A DNA stretch of 17,313 nt from Cloacimonetes bacterium UBA5456 (GTDB taxonomy: Bacteria > Cloacimonadota > Cloacimonadia > Cloacimonadales > Cloacimonadaceae). The notes under the pieces were generated by a model. The model ran no database searches. It was not told where the DNA came from and saw nothing but the letters and a program-made list of their open reading frames with translations. Both the position numbers and the translations under genes were made by a program. Of the stretch, positions 16,901-17,313 are shown one piece after another. Position 1 is the stretch's first letter. Each line of letters starts with the position of its first letter. Location of the stretch: NCBI GenBank assembly GCA_002427325.1, contig DIQS01000058.1, forward strand, positions 603 through 17,915. The letters run 5' to 3'.

Positions 16901-17151
16901 CCAATCCTTTTAATCCCACAACCACCATCTCCTATTTTTTGGGCGATGCCTCACAGGTAAAGATAGATGTTTATAATCTCAAAGGACAGTTGGTGAAACA
17001 CTTAGTCGATGCTGAGATGCCCTCCGGTGAACACCAAATTGTGTGGGATGGCTGTGATGATCACAATCAGGCGGTAAGTTCCGGAGTATATCTGCTCAAG
17101 ATGAACGCCGGCAAACATATCTCGACAAGCAAGATGCTCATGATGAAATAA
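13972..17151 (+). CDS. Exported C10-family (streptopain-like) cysteine peptidase, short form
   Basis: The product is a secreted papain-fold peptidase of 1059 aa. I chose ATG 13972 over an in-frame TTG at 13927 because the signal peptide begins directly there (MKKSAIILLFIMLLSTMWA). The ribosome binding site is weak (AGAGA). Domains: propeptide (20-145) with FVLIAADDRSEPILGY, C10 domain (about 150-365) with Cys177 in AGCVATAMAQIMKRW and His313 in GGHAFVLDG, a CARDB-like domain (368-475), one beta module B (476-660), an ASH-like domain (661-766), choice-of-anchor J (770-958) and the sorting tail (967-1059). It matches the first part of the giant peptidase domain by domain but lacks the second module B and the whole Fn3/ASH/module A array, so it may resemble the ancestral form. 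Val329 and Val337 replace an Asn and an Asp found in the long paralogue and in SpeB near the 'WGW' motif; the Cys-His pair is intact, so I infer it is active, but less surely. Confidence 0.93.
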   Translation: MKKSAIILLFIMLLSTMWAERVEEDLAAKIALGFYAYKSNTAGDISSIQGYPADRATKPDIYVVNFEPTGFVLIAADDRSEPILGYSTDSFFPLEGLPDHVDWFLGEYSKSLAEIRQHPEWDKNLSWDRLSNYDFSDYIVTRDVAPLCATRWDQNWPYNAMCPADGSGPGGRVYAGCVATAMAQIMKRWDHPTTGHGSHSYNAAGYGTQTANFGDTMYEWQNMPNYIYTQNNSIATLIYHCGVSVNMQYSPSGSGAYSIDARNAMVNYFRFHNSASYVTAASYGPSAWENLLISNLDSSRPMIYSGTGNTGGHAFVLDGYQGTSHFHFVWGWGNSYVGYYYLNNLNPGSYNFTSSQAAVLNLYPINQPANDMAAYSIDGEQELALDEQYTFQIGVFNNGPNPQSNYTVQFYVDDTLVGSQTGTTQLLWGQGASFDFNWTPTALGTFTLYGKVVLAGDLNPDNDYTDALEVEVFEEVYTTVQIGGSNLYNTYSGVHTPYGSQSMAYRQQYLITSDELMDAGAGAGSFLSLGFDVRSVNNCPPIPDYKIRLKNTQNSSLSQYFETGYYQTVCEYDEYTPTPGWNEHEFQYPFAWDGVSNIIVDISTGLREPMTTQCSSAYHTYSSFDSCLRFDSNAVAGINGSSGTLGRSRANIRLIYRDAGVEPEIIISPSIIDFGDLNWGETEVVYANLSNIGGGSVELWEGNFAFTGEHAEMFFHSISAYPVSLGSGQSFAFPIFVIADQFGQLSASLVVTYGGVEYEAELRCYCISPAIEQFPFFEGFETYPNFATSFAPWTLLDVDSAQTSGIDSVSFPGSGTPMAFMIFNPQITVPPLPIVAYEGDKMAAAFASIGVYSNDFLITPRLKLDTNSVVKFHAFSYIPQDQSSSFRLGISTATNPSLVNEYDFILGEDFLFAPDYWEEFCFDISQYDNQEVYIAIQSSFDHANAFMVDNFSVHCRPYSNDDEIAPALVSRIRGNYPNPFNPTTTISYFLGDASQVKIDVYNLKGQLVKHLVDAEMPSGEHQIVWDGCDDHNQAVSSGVYLLKMNAGKHISTSKMLMMK

Positions 17152-17170
17152 GAGATAAGTATCTAATATT

Positions 17171-17200
17171 AAAAGAGGTAGCGTAAAGTTGCCTCTTTTT
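17171..17200 (+). terminator. Intrinsic terminator of the short C10 peptidase gene
   Basis: AAAAGAGG (17171-17178) pairs with CCTCTTTT (17192-17199), extended inward by a few weaker pairs, and is followed by T residues. It starts 19 bases after the stop codon. The stem (AAGAGG/CCTCTT) resembles the two upstream terminators. Confidence 0.8.
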
Positions 17201-17313
17201 TCTTATGCGAAAGATTTAATTGAACACTGTTTTTTAATAGGAGTTATCGTCATAGTTTCCCATAGCTTACCTATAGGGTTCTGCTCAAGCTCCGCTTATG
17301 ATATGCTCATGCT
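17201..17313. other. Intergenic end of window, no gene seen
   Basis: This is AT-rich DNA after the terminator. A short imperfect inverted repeat (CCCATAG..CTATAGGG, 17260-17280) is the only structure I notice. No start codon with a ribosome binding site leads out of the window. Confidence 0.5.

Overview
The window looks like chromosomal DNA of an uncultured anaerobe from the FCB superphylum, most likely Cloacimonadota (inference). Every complete gene encodes a large secreted protein ending in the 'NYPNPFNP...GVY...KMxxMK' tail (FlgD-like Ig domain / type IX secretion type A sorting signal) that is abundant in that group. GC content is moderate by eye. No tRNA, rRNA, CRISPR array, transposase or phage gene was seen.

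Layout: (1) 1-2300 (+) is the 3' end of a gene cut by the left edge, a multidomain exported protein whose C-terminus is a close paralogue of the next gene's, followed by a strong terminator. (2) 2348-3368 is non-coding. It holds a GC-richer segment with a long inverted repeat, five copies of a heptamer, a 233-bp element with 26-bp terminal inverted repeats, and a promoter. (3) 3369-10640 (+) encodes a 2423-aa C10-family (SpeB/streptopain-like) cysteine peptidase with a very long array of beta-sandwich domains. (4) 10641-10874 holds a duplicate of the first terminator and a decayed left half of the 233-bp element. (5) 10875-13664 (-) encodes a 929-aa secreted protein of unknown function, possibly a beta-propeller, with its own sorting tail. 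(6) 13665-13971 is a divergent promoter region holding the decayed right half of the same element. (7) 13972-17151 (+) encodes a second, shorter C10 peptidase (1059 aa), followed by a terminator and 112 bp with nothing recognisable.

The locus reads as a tandem family of exported C10 peptidases, probably for extracellular protein breakdown, that is evolving by domain shuffling. The most interesting points are: a roughly 160-residue beta module of unknown family nested in the same loop of several Fn3 domains, and present or absent as a clean 178-codon difference between paralogues; and the minus-strand gene sitting exactly between the left and right halves of a degraded copy of the intergenic element, as if it had been inserted into it.
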